A stretch of 64,000 nt of DNA from Filimonas lacunae (GTDB taxonomy: Bacteria > Bacteroidota > Bacteroidia > Chitinophagales > Chitinophagaceae). The stretch lies in assembly GCF_002355595.1 (NCBI RefSeq), contig NZ_AP017422.1, forward strand, positions 2,294,001 to 2,358,000. Reading direction: 5' to 3'. This document shows, piece after piece, positions 8,523 to 17,011 of this stretch (position 1 is the stretch's first letter; the number at the start of each line of letters is the position of its first letter). The notes below the pieces were generated by a model that saw only the letters and a program-made list of their open reading frames with translations, was not told where the DNA came from and did not search any database. Position numbers and translations under genes: made by a program.

Positions 8523-8991
8523 AGCGCGTTGTGAATTGGGATTTTAGTGAAAGATAGACATAGCAAGCTTTTGGAGATGCGTGGATGCTCCCGGATGTTT
8601 ACTTGATTCATGGTTAATTCGATTGGTATTAAAGTGGATTAAAACGGGGGCAATATAGCAGCAGACTTCGATAAGTCATAATGTTTAATGAATATTTATT
8701 AACAGTAGATGTACTAATTCAGAATTCCAATGCTGTATCTATAATAGAATTGATTAATAAATAGTAAAATGTAATATCAGAATGCCTTATGATTAAGGTA
8801 TATTATTATGTTTTTTGGTGGATTGTAAGTCAAATCAACAACAACGGTGTCGCTGAAGTAGCTTGCTTTTCCCAAAACAGGAAATGTAGTCTCATATAAA
8901 GAGATGTGTTATTTGTTTGCATTATTGCTATATATTAAAAAAGGGTATCCCGGTTTTCCGGGACACCCTTCTACATAAAATCAGTAAGATA
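8523..8991. other. AT-rich intergenic region upstream of the redox operon
   Basis: This 469-base stretch is AT-rich and has no supportable ORF. It contains the likely promoter region for the minus-strand redox operon (near 8523-8800) and ends with the terminator of the TonB receptor gene. No repeat or operator was recognised. Confidence 0.5.
8936..8970 (-). terminator. Terminator of the Oar-like receptor gene
   Basis: A GC-rich inverted repeat, AAGGGT..CCCGG paired with CCGGG..ACCCTT (8941-8970), starts 21 bases past the receptor stop. On the minus strand it is followed by a T-rich run. This separates the receptor transcript from the redox operon. Confidence 0.75.
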
Positions 8992-11900
8992 TTAAAATGA
9001 ATACTTCACACCAAACTGCACAGAGTAGTAGCTGGCTGTTTTAGATCTGGCGCCAGCACTGGAGTTTACATTATAAGTAAACGACTTCGTGGCCTGATCA
9101 AAACCAGTTACGTTATACAGGTTGGTATTGGTAATGGTTGAGTAGCCACCCCACTTGTAATTAAGCAGGTTCAGCACGTTGAAAATATCGCAACGGAAAG
9201 CAATTTTCTGCGTTTTGTATATTTTAAACTCTTTGGCAATGCTCATATTCCACTGAGTACGCCATGGCATTAAACCTCCATTATAAGAAGCAAACTTACC
9301 CATGTTATCCTGCAGGTATTTACGGTATTCCGGGCTGGTGGTTTCCAGCAGCTTTAACATACCTGTACGGATGTTATCAGGAGTTTTTGCGTCATTAGGG
9401 TCAAATACATAGGCCAGGTTGGTGCCATCGTTGCTTTCACCAATCACATCTTTGTTTACATAAGCCGTAAAGCGCGCATTCTGATAAGCCTGGAAAGAAG
9501 AGCTGATAGTAAAGCCGTAGAAAGAAGGACTTAAAAACAAGGCTACCAGTTTGTGCTTCTGATCGCCATCGCTATACCAGCCACTTCCATAATTGGCGTA
9601 ACCAGAATAAGAAGAAGCTACGCTGAAGTTGGCATTACGTGGGTCACCGTTATCGTAAGGAAGCGCACCAGTGGCTTTACCTCTCGCATACGACAAACTA
9701 AAATAACCATCCTTCTGAATTTGTGCCTGTGTTTCAATCATAGCACCCAGGTATTTAGAATTCCACTTCGCATTCGTAAACATTCGCACCTGGTTAAAGT
9801 TGGAAGAGATACGCGAGTTAGCCAACACAGGCAGGTAAGTAGTAGAAGAAGTACCAGTAAGCGTGCTGGCTGGCACATATACTTCACGGCCTTCATTGGT
9901 AACAAATTCCGGGGTACGTTTCAAATTCATATCATACATGTAGAAGTTATCCCAGGTAGTGTTATAATAAACGTTAGCGCCTACACGTAGCCAGTCATTT
10001 ATATAATGGTAAAAGCTTACGTTGGTTTTAAAAGTCAGCGGGTTTTTCAGGTTCTTATCCAGTACCAGCACCGTAGCAGGTTGCTTGGTGGTCAGTGAAT
10101 TATAATAATCTACACCAGGTACCAGGCTCGCGTCATTTTGATAAGCCTTCCAGTCTGGAGTAGGCACATTAGAACGGATATCAATCTGGCGGAAGTCTAC
10201 ACCGTTATCAATGTGCGCAAAAGTAATTGGTTGGGTGGTTAACTCAGATGCAAACAAGCCAGCGCCAAATTTAAACACATCCTTACCATTATTATGTAAG
10301 TCCCATATCAGGTTCACACGGGGCTGAATGTTTTTAGCATCAAACGGAACCACATCCGTTCTTACACCCAAATCCTGCTCCAGTTGTGCATTGTAGGTAG
10401 GCTTACCCGCTACTATGTTGGCATCCCAGCGTAAACCCACGGTCAGGTTCAGGTTAGGCTTCAGGTTAGTTTCCATTTGCGCATAAACGCCTACTTCAAT
10501 TAAAGGAACGTTCACCATGTTATTACCGCCCTTCAAAGGAATTTTACGGTTAAAGCGGTAAGGATTGTTGTTGGCCATGTCCACTATAGAGTTATAATAG
10601 AAGGCACCCGGCTGATCGTGGTATAAGCGGTCACTGATACGGTTAATGTTATTGTCTGTACCAAATACCCAGTTAAGGTTACCGGTTTTATAACGCAGGT
10701 TATCCGAAATCTGTATCACATCCGAAGCATCCCTTTCCGGTACCCAGTTCTGGTTACCAAAAGCAACGGTAGTGCTTGTTTTAGTACCATCGCTTAATGT
10801 GTCATTCACGTTCACAAATCCTTCTGGAACCTTATTGTATTTATAGTTCAGGAATTTTCGGTAGGTACTGAAGTTAATTTTAAGATCGTTGGTTAAGCGG
10901 TTGTTGAATTCCGTTCTTAAACCCAGCATCACGCCGTTGTCAATTTCTACACCGGTATATTGAGTAGATAGCAGACCGCCCGATTTCAGCTTATTGGGAT
11001 CCACAAAATGCAGGTAGTTATACTTTAAAGTCAGCAGGTTTTTCTTGTTCAGGTTCCAGTCAAACTTGGCAAATGCGTTAATGGTTTCCTGCTTAATGCT
11101 AATAGTGCCATATTCCTGGCCAACCGGAAAGCCCATTTGTTTTTGCATAATGGATACGACCTGATCCAGTTTGGCCTGAGAAATATTCAGGTTTTTCTCA
11201 CCTTGTAACTGGTTACCGCCTGAATAAATAAAATCATAGGCACGGAAGGGGATTGTATTACTGTAACGGTCAAACGACACCAAAAAATGCAATTTATCTT
11301 TTATAATAGGACCGCTTAACAAAGCGCCTGTTTGTAAAATCTCATATTTATTGGTAAGCTTGTTACCATTCACATCTTTTTTAGCCGCCAATGAGTTGGC
11401 GCCATAATAACTCCATGCCGAACCCTGGAAGGTGTTGGTGCCCGATTTAGTAATGGCTTTCACCACCCCACCCGAACCACGTCCGTTGGTTACATCATAC
11501 GAGTTGGTAGAAATTTCAAACTCGCGAATGGTTTCAGATGAAATAGAAAAGGCTGCATCTGTAACTCCGCCAAAAGTAGCGCGACGGTTACTTACACCAT
11601 CCAACATATAACCTGTGCCACCTGCTTTTGCCCCTGCCAGCGAAGCGCCATTGGCCAAAGGCGATAAATACATCAGGTCGGTGTAGTTACGCGTAGCCAC
11701 CGGAATTTTCTGCAAAGCTTTGCCACTCACAGCAGTAGAAGCACCCAGGCGGTCTACCGAGTTACGGAAGCTGCTGCTTTGTACTTTTACCTCGGCTATT
11801 TCATTGGCTGTTTTGTTCAAAACAATCTTATGTAGCACCAGCCTGTCGCCCAGGTTTAACGCATTGTTCTTTAACAAGATAGTCTGGTAGCCCACAGCAC

Positions 11901-12153
11901 TTACTTCAATATCATAAGTACCTACGGGTACATCTGCCAATGTAAAATAGCCTTTTTTGTTAGTGGAAGTGGCCGTAGTAAAGCCGGTGGTCGTGTTCTT
12001 AATAGTAATGGTGGCACCTTCGGCAGCTTTGTTGTCTTCTTCAAACACAAAGCCACTGAGTCCCGAACCGCTGGATTGCGCCAGCGCAGGTAGGGTGCTT
12101 AGCAAAAGCAATAGCCCTGCAATGCACCGGTTGATCATGGATAATGGGGTCAT
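8992..12153 (-). CDS. TonB-dependent receptor, Oar-like
   Basis: The 1053-residue outer-membrane receptor has a signal peptide (GLLLLLSTLPALAQ), then a carboxypeptidase-regulatory-like beta domain (LSGFVFEEDNKAAEGATITI, about 30-115). A plug follows (YMLDGVSNRR, EFEISTNSYDVTNGRGSGGV), then a long beta-barrel ending in YYSVQFGVKYSF with a terminal aromatic residue. The NGRGSGGVVKAITKSGTN segment is typical of the Oar/TonB-receptor branch that has no SusD partner, and no susD gene is adjacent. Such receptors import or process unknown substrates using TonB energy. A terminator separates it from the downstream redox operon, so shared regulation is not shown. Confidence 0.88.
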   Translation of the reverse strand: MTPLSMINRCIAGLLLLLSTLPALAQSSGSGLSGFVFEEDNKAAEGATITIKNTTTGFTTATSTNKKGYFTLADVPVGTYDIEVSAVGYQTILLKNNALNLGDRLVLHKIVLNKTANEIAEVKVQSSSFRNSVDRLGASTAVSGKALQKIPVATRNYTDLMYLSPLANGASLAGAKAGGTGYMLDGVSNRRATFGGVTDAAFSISSETIREFEISTNSYDVTNGRGSGGVVKAITKSGTNTFQGSAWSYYGANSLAAKKDVNGNKLTNKYEILQTGALLSGPIIKDKLHFLVSFDRYSNTIPFRAYDFIYSGGNQLQGEKNLNISQAKLDQVVSIMQKQMGFPVGQEYGTISIKQETINAFAKFDWNLNKKNLLTLKYNYLHFVDPNKLKSGGLLSTQYTGVEIDNGVMLGLRTEFNNRLTNDLKINFSTYRKFLNYKYNKVPEGFVNVNDTLSDGTKTSTTVAFGNQNWVPERDASDVIQISDNLRYKTGNLNWVFGTDNNINRISDRLYHDQPGAFYYNSIVDMANNNPYRFNRKIPLKGGNNMVNVPLIEVGVYAQMETNLKPNLNLTVGLRWDANIVAGKPTYNAQLEQDLGVRTDVVPFDAKNIQPRVNLIWDLHNNGKDVFKFGAGLFASELTTQPITFAHIDNGVDFRQIDIRSNVPTPDWKAYQNDASLVPGVDYYNSLTTKQPATVLVLDKNLKNPLTFKTNVSFYHYINDWLRVGANVYYNTTWDNFYMYDMNLKRTPEFVTNEGREVYVPASTLTGTSSTTYLPVLANSRISSNFNQVRMFTNAKWNSKYLGAMIETQAQIQKDGYFSLSYARGKATGALPYDNGDPRNANFSVASSYSGYANYGSGWYSDGDQKHKLVALFLSPSFYGFTISSSFQAYQNARFTAYVNKDVIGESNDGTNLAYVFDPNDAKTPDNIRTGMLKLLETTSPEYRKYLQDNMGKFASYNGGLMPWRTQWNMSIAKEFKIYKTQKIAFRCDIFNVLNLLNYKWGGYSTITNTNLYNVTGFDQATKSFTYNVNSSAGARSKTASYYSVQFGVKYSF

Positions 12154-12537
12154 AGTAGTGATTTGCCCGCAAAACTATCCAGGCTCATTATAGCTTGTGT
12201 CGGTGGGTAAGTGACTTAATGGTTTAATAAGGTTGCCGTAATAGAAAATTAACAGAATAAAAAAGCATTCTGATAGTATAGAAGCATTTTTTTAGTTATT
12301 AATCGCGTTTATATGCGAATTACAGGTATAATAATATAGTCTCAACTGTAGCATAAAACCGGAAGGGTGGGGTAGAATAAATACGACTGCTTCTCCCGGA
12401 AACAGGGGATATCCATTGGAAGGTAATTACTTATATATATTTAGAAAATAAAAATGTGCAGAAATCTTAACACCAGTGTCCCAACTATGAGAGAGAATTG
12501 TTGTAATTTAATAGGATAATCACTGATTGATTTTGCT
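12154..12537. other. Divergent promoter region
   Basis: This 384-base AT-rich gap lies between the minus-strand receptor and a plus-strand gene. It must hold both promoters. No clear TAnnTTTG element, operator or hairpin was recognised. Confidence 0.4.
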
Positions 12538-13239
12538 ATGATGGATATACTTGAATACCTGCGCAAGTTTAGACTTGAAATAGAAATTATTTCTGTTAAC
12601 AGGGAAGATACTTTACAAAAAGAGCATATTTCTGTAAGATGGCTGGACATTTTATCAGAAGAAGACAGCGACAAAAGAAAAGAGAAACTACTGGCTTTAT
12701 GGGATGCCGCCTGCGGGAAGGAATTTGTACGGGTAATTACCTATCTCAAACGGCATTTAATAGAAGTGTACCTGCTGTTAAATAAAGGAGAGTTGTCATT
12801 ATTATATGCCATTCGCAATAAAACAGGCTCTATGTATTATTACGAGGGCCGTTTTCCCGATTTAACCGTCCGCGATCAGTATTTGCAGGATAACTGGCAC
12901 AAAGTTCCACCTGGCCTGCAACGGTTTTACGAAATGATGCACAACGGCTTTTATTACTCCTCCAGCGGCAATATGGGCCTGGTACCCTTGCAATTCCTGG
13001 TAAAATTGGGCGATCAGGAGTGGGAAATCCTGGAAGAAATGGAACCTCCACTGGAAATGAACCTGAATACTTCCTATGGTTTTTTCAAAAACGGCATGGG
13101 CGATTACCTGGTGCTGGACCTGGAAAAAGAAGATACTGCCCGGGAAGCAATGCTTTGGTATTCACAGGAAGAGCCTGAATGTCATTTGCCATTCTGGGAT
13201 GTGGTGGATGAATGGACGGTGCTGGGTATTGCGGAATAA
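12538..13239 (+). CDS. SMI1/KNR4 (SUKH)-like protein
   Basis: The protein has 233 residues, with a second ATG at 12541. The first 100 residues are helical and unrecognised. The rest fits the SUKH fold loosely: LQRFYEMMHNGFYYSSSGNMGLVPLQ corresponds to the 'L..FY...NG' block, followed by SYGFFKNGMGDYLVLDLE (the glycine-aspartate turn) and PFWDVVDEW at the end. SUKH proteins are often immunity proteins against secreted toxins, but many are unlinked housekeeping proteins. No toxin gene is visible beside it; the next gene is a thioesterase 42 bases downstream. The family call is moderate and the function open. Confidence 0.55.
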   Translation: MMDILEYLRKFRLEIEIISVNREDTLQKEHISVRWLDILSEEDSDKRKEKLLALWDAACGKEFVRVITYLKRHLIEVYLLLNKGELSLLYAIRNKTGSMYYYEGRFPDLTVRDQYLQDNWHKVPPGLQRFYEMMHNGFYYSSSGNMGLVPLQFLVKLGDQEWEILEEMEPPLEMNLNTSYGFFKNGMGDYLVLDLEKEDTAREAMLWYSQEEPECHLPFWDVVDEWTVLGIAE

Positions 13240-13281
13240 TTACTTACCTTGGCCTTCCTTTTCAACCAATTGTGTTTTAGT

Positions 13282-13836
13282 ATGGATAATTTTAAGCCCG
13301 TATCTGACTCCGCTACTGTTATTGCAGAATTGATGATTCCCTCTTATTCAAATTTTGGTGGTAAAATTCATGGTGGCCATATTTTGTCTCTAATGGATAA
13401 AACTGCTTATGTGTGCGCCGTAAAACATGCCGGGGCATATTGTGTCACTGCTTCTATCGAAACGGTCGATTTTCTCGCACCTGCCGAAGTGGGCGAGCTG
13501 GTTACCCTGTACGCATCTGTAAACTATGTAGGCAAATCAAGTATCGTAGTGGGTATTCGGGTAATGGCCGAAAATTTTAAAACGCAGGTAGTGAAACATA
13601 CCAACACCAGCTATTTTACCATGGTGGCTATGGACGAAGATCACAAGCCTACCCCGGTACCCGGCCTGTTATTAACCAACCACAACGAAGTGCGTCGTTT
13701 TTATGAGGCATTGCATAAAAAAGAACTGAAAAAATACTACCGAAACGAAGAAGTGCGCATCAAATCGGAAGTGGAGCAAAAAGAAATGATGGAAGTCATT
13801 AAAAATGAACGTTGCCTGGTACAGTTAGCTGAGTAA
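13282..13836 (+). CDS. Acyl-CoA thioesterase, hotdog fold
   Basis: The 184-residue protein starts at the ATG at 13282; a TTG further upstream (13249) adds residues not seen in the family. FGGKIHGGHILSLMDKTAYV is the hotdog thioesterase block with the acidic active-site residue, followed by VTASIETVDFLAPAEVGELV and VKHTNTSYFTMVAMD. This matches the YciA/acyl-CoA hydrolase group, which cleaves acyl-CoA in the cytosol. The C-terminal 50 residues are charged and helical. It may be co-transcribed with the SUKH-like gene, and a strong terminator follows. Confidence 0.85.
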   Translation: MDNFKPVSDSATVIAELMIPSYSNFGGKIHGGHILSLMDKTAYVCAVKHAGAYCVTASIETVDFLAPAEVGELVTLYASVNYVGKSSIVVGIRVMAENFKTQVVKHTNTSYFTMVAMDEDHKPTPVPGLLLTNHNEVRRFYEALHKKELKKYYRNEEVRIKSEVEQKEMMEVIKNERCLVQLAE

Positions 13837-13872
13837 AAAGTTTATTAAATACGTTTTATATATAAATTTTTC

Positions 13873-13900
13873 AAAAATGGCCCATGCGGGCCATTTTTTT
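13873..13900 (+). terminator. Intrinsic terminator after the thioesterase
   Basis: An 11-bp stem (13873-13883 with 13888-13898) has a 4-nt loop and runs into a T-tract, 37 bases after the stop. Confidence 0.85.
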
Positions 13901-14278
13901 GCAATAAACCGGCTAAACAGGGGGCCGTTTTTTGTAAAAAACGCCAAATGGCGGTTCATCGTTGCCAAAAAAAAACGGGAATTTGTAAAAAATAAAGCAC
14001 CTGTTCCACAACAGGTTAGCAATTGCGTTTTGTGGTTGACAGGGCTATTATTAACCTGTTTAGGGTAATTCTAACACTTTTGCATTGTGCAAATGCCATT
14101 TCACATAACAGTTTTTTATCCTCTTTCCACTTTTTGGATATTCGTTTTACAAATCTGGAACACATAATCTCTCCAGTAAAATACCTGAAATTCCTTACTG
14201 GCCATAAGAATTTAGGAAAAGGGAAAATGCTGAAAACCTTCAAAAGAGTAAGCGGATAATATTCAAAAAATCCAAGTC
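13901..14278. other. Leader region upstream of the small peptide gene
   Basis: This 378-base stretch has no ORF I would support; a 78-codon frame at 14023-14259 lacks any recognisable feature. It contains a short hairpin (14000-14015) and a longer inverted repeat AACAGGTTA...TAACCTGTT (14010-14018 with 14052-14060) that overlaps it. The two could form alternative structures in a leader RNA or mark an operator for the peptide gene downstream. No TAnnTTTG element is clear. Confidence 0.4.
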
Positions 14279-14452
14279 ATGGAAAATATTACTACTACCA
14301 ACAACATAGCTTCAGCAAAAGTTGAAGTGGCCAGCCAGTCAGAAATCAGCATATTCGATATGCCTATTCAGATTGAATTACTGGAACCAAGACTGGAATT
14401 AACTACTAATAAAGTTTACACCGGAGATACCACTGTTATCAGAGGAGTTTAG
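14279..14452 (+). CDS. 57-residue peptide, candidate RiPP precursor
   Basis: A short ORF, ATG at 14279 to TAG at 14450-14452, encodes 57 residues. The N-terminal part is hydrophilic and polar (MENITTTNNIASAKVEVASQ). The middle is an acidic amphipathic stretch (IFDMPIQIELLEPRLEL) that would suit recognition by a PqqD-like domain. The C-terminus is Thr-rich (TTNKVYTGDTTVIRGV). There is no Cys, no Gly-Gly cleavage site and no signal peptide. It directly precedes a metalloprotease gene with an N-terminal PqqD-like domain, with a hairpin in between, as in many precursor-enzyme arrangements. The precursor role is inferred from size, position and context. Confidence 0.55.
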   Translation: MENITTTNNIASAKVEVASQSEISIFDMPIQIELLEPRLELTTNKVYTGDTTVIRGV

Positions 14453-14555
14453 TTTGATCGATTATACCAGCACGCCGTTGATTACCTATGTATTTAGCAC
14501 CATTTGGGTTTAGCCGTTGCTTTTTCAATGAAAAACACCTAAGAAGTTATATAGT

Positions 14556-14585
14556 GGCGGTTCTTTGCTGATAAAAAGAACTGCC
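14556..14585 (+). terminator. Hairpin between peptide gene and protease gene
   Basis: An 11-bp stem with one G:T pair (14556-14566 with 14575-14585) has an 8-nt loop and is followed by TTATATAAACCTTTT. It could act as a partial terminator giving more peptide transcript than enzyme transcript. Confidence 0.5.
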
Positions 14586-14620
14586 TTATATAAACCTTTT
14601 ACACCCCCAACGAAGGAAGC

Positions 14621-15841
14621 ATGGAGTATGAATTGAAAATAATTGCGGAGAATAATGCGGAGAGGTACTTGTTGCTTAATAATTCAGGTGGCATGTACCA
14701 GATAAATGCCTTTTTGTACCAGGTATTACTGCATTATAAGAAAGGGTATTCCAGCGAAGCTATTGCTTCAGAAATGAGTATCCTGTATAAAAACGCCTCT
14801 TTTAATGCAGCAACCATCGAAACGCATATTACAACGGCGCTGGCCACTGTTAGTGCTACTAACAAAGCCGGCGATCCGGCCGATGAGTATGTGTCGGGCA
14901 AAATTACCATTGTTCCGGAAGGTGCATTCACAGGGCTGTATCGCATATTGTCTGCTTTACTTTTTCATCGTATTGTGTTTCCGGTTTTATTTGTTGTAGC
15001 CGTAGTTGTGAGCCTTTTTTTCTTTTACAATCAACATTTGTATTCCTTTGCTAACCTATGGAACCAGTCTGTAAGCCAGCTAGCTGTTGGTAACATAATA
15101 TTGGTTTATGGGATCTTTTTGTTTATATGCCTGTGGCATGAGCTGGGGCATGCTACCGCCTCGTGGAAGTATGGCGTGCAGCCCCGCGAAATAGGTTTTG
15201 GTTTTTATTTTGTATTTCCTGTGTTTTATGCAAATGTGTCGGGTATCTGGCAACTGCCGGCTGCCAGGCGTAATGTGGTAAATATGGGCGGCATATATTT
15301 CCAATTGCTTGTTAACCTTATTTGTATCGTCGCTTATAGTAATCATATTTACCAGCCGCTTCTGCGTATACTTATAATCACCAACACTGTAAGTATTGTT
15401 TGTTCTTTAGTTCCTTTTTTCCGTTACGATGGATATTGGGTGTTCAGCGACTATTTCAATATCCCCAACCTTAAAAGCAGGTCAACGGCTTTGGCAACAG
15501 ACCTGTTATTTTCAGGTATTGGTAAGTGGCGGCAACTAAAAGGATCCCTTCCCCTTGTTTTAATCTTTTATACAGTAACCAATGTGTTTTTCTGGTTATT
15601 TGTGTATGCAGAAGTGGTTGTTTTAATTATTCGAAATACCCGTGCTTTGGTAAGCACATTGCAGCAGGGGAGCTGGTTGTACATCCCCATTACACTGCCT
15701 GGTATTATTACTGCTGTTTCTACAGTAGTGACTTTGTGGATGCTGGTGTTTCATTTTATTCATTTGTCTAAACTATTAGGTAATGAGCGAAGAAAAATAC
15801 CTGGCACAGTGCAGCCAGCTGCTGGATGGCATATTGCCTGA
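14621..15841 (+). CDS. Membrane zinc metalloprotease (M50/site-2 type) with N-terminal PqqD-like domain
   Basis: The protein has 406 residues. Residues about 10-75 (YLLLNNSGGMYQINAFLYQV, then GYSSEAIASEM) follow the PqqD/RiPP-recognition pattern of a beta hairpin plus winged helix. Several membrane segments follow. HELGH (His173, Glu174, His177) lies in a membrane helix and FRYDGYWVFSDYFNIPNL carries Asp270, the probable third zinc ligand. This pairing is typical of YydH-like 'peptide zinc metalloprotease' proteins found with peptide-modification genes. The likely job is binding and cutting a peptide at or in the membrane, with the 57-residue peptide as candidate substrate. The end overlaps the next gene by 59 bases, so translation is probably coupled. 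Confidence 0.8.
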   Translation: MEYELKIIAENNAERYLLLNNSGGMYQINAFLYQVLLHYKKGYSSEAIASEMSILYKNASFNAATIETHITTALATVSATNKAGDPADEYVSGKITIVPEGAFTGLYRILSALLFHRIVFPVLFVVAVVVSLFFFYNQHLYSFANLWNQSVSQLAVGNIILVYGIFLFICLWHELGHATASWKYGVQPREIGFGFYFVFPVFYANVSGIWQLPAARRNVVNMGGIYFQLLVNLICIVAYSNHIYQPLLRILIITNTVSIVCSLVPFFRYDGYWVFSDYFNIPNLKSRSTALATDLLFSGIGKWRQLKGSLPLVLIFYTVTNVFFWLFVYAEVVVLIIRNTRALVSTLQQGSWLYIPITLPGIITAVSTVVTLWMLVFHFIHLSKLLGNERRKIPGTVQPAAGWHIA

Positions 15842-16922
15842 AGGTGGTATAGGCGCAGATGATACGCTCAACAGAACTTTTAACTTTGTAAGTGCCAACC
15901 TGCTCAATTTTCTACCTGAAATAGAAGCCGATGCACACGAACAGTTTTTTAAAGATCTGTTGTATCATCAAAAACTAAGCGCGTTGGACAGCAATCACCC
16001 GGCACTGGTGCAAGCCCTGCAACTGGAAGGAGAATTTCAGCAGGCTATGCAACTGATGCAGCAGGGACCTTGTATTATTTGCACCTTTCATATGGGCAGT
16101 AACCGGTTGCTGAATCATTTTTTAGCTTATCACCAGGTTCCCTTTGCCATAGTAATGGCCAATCACATAGCCAGTGGTGAGGGCGATGGGTTTCAGGAAA
16201 TGTTTGCCGGTGTATACCAGCAGCAGGGGGGCGAAAGTCTTACCCTTATTGAAGCGCAGAAACCAGATGCCGCTTTGAAAATGTTACGGGAGTTAAAAAA
16301 AGGCAAAAGCCTTTTAGTGTATATAGACGGAAATACCGGCGCTGGAGATGATAGTTTCCGGAACGAGAACAGATGTAAGATTGATTTTTTAGGAGGTAGC
16401 ATCTATGCACGAAGCGGCGTTTGTTATCTGGCCCACCTGGCCAATGTGCCGGTGGTAACAGCAGTCTGCTACCGGCAGGCTACTAACGATATCAGGTTGC
16501 GCTTTGGCTCACCTGTTTATCCCGATATTCAACAAAACAGAAGAGCATATGCAACAGCTGCCACACAAGCTATTTATAATTTTTTTACGCCGCTGTTAAA
16601 GCGGTATCCGGAACAATGGGAATGTTGGATGTACTTACACAGGAATGTTGATTGCAACAGTATGGTGGCAGTAGATTCAGCCCCCCAGCCAGGCCAACCT
16701 GCTACGGGTTCTTTTCAGCTGAACAAGAGCAGGTTTGGCTTTTTTAATATTGGCGAAGAATTGTATTTGTTTAATAAGAAGACATATACATCCTACCGGG
16801 TTAATCATGATATCTACCAGTTATTGTATACTTCTTTTTCAAAGCCTGTACACAGCGAAACAGTAAACACCCGTGTTTTTGAACAACTGTATGCTAACCG
16901 AGTTTTTGTGCAGGCATCCTGA
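15783..16922 (+). CDS. LpxL/HtrB-like acyltransferase homologue with altered catalytic motif
   Basis: The protein has 379 residues. Residues about 85-290 align in pattern with lipid A acyltransferases: CTFHMGSNRLLNHF, KGKSLLVYIDGNTGAGD, DFLGGSIYARSGVCYLAHL, VPVVTAVCYR and RFGSPVYP. The family's His-x4-Asp/Glu dyad reads His103-MGSN-Arg108 here, so the acidic partner is lost. The C-terminal 65 residues (GEELYLFNKKTYTSYRVNHD, then IYQLLYTS) resemble the PqqD-like pattern of the preceding protease, suggesting a second peptide-binding domain. No membrane anchor is evident. It may acylate a peptide by an altered mechanism or be a non-catalytic binding protein. The fold is fairly sure, the role speculative. 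Confidence 0.65.
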   Translation: MSEEKYLAQCSQLLDGILPEGGIGADDTLNRTFNFVSANLLNFLPEIEADAHEQFFKDLLYHQKLSALDSNHPALVQALQLEGEFQQAMQLMQQGPCIICTFHMGSNRLLNHFLAYHQVPFAIVMANHIASGEGDGFQEMFAGVYQQQGGESLTLIEAQKPDAALKMLRELKKGKSLLVYIDGNTGAGDDSFRNENRCKIDFLGGSIYARSGVCYLAHLANVPVVTAVCYRQATNDIRLRFGSPVYPDIQQNRRAYATAATQAIYNFFTPLLKRYPEQWECWMYLHRNVDCNSMVAVDSAPQPGQPATGSFQLNKSRFGFFNIGEELYLFNKKTYTSYRVNHDIYQLLYTSFSKPVHSETVNTRVFEQLYANRVFVQAS

Positions 16923-17011
16923 TTGAATAATTAAGCAGGATAAAACTGTTTATCTTTATTTTACATTATATTTATCCAGATGTTACAGTTTATCCTTCTT
17001 GATTAAAAATT

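Noticed and set aside
14023-14259. 78-codon plus-strand ORF upstream of the small peptide gene
   Set aside because: No domain, no signal peptide, and a minus-strand ORF of similar length overlaps it; better treated as leader DNA.
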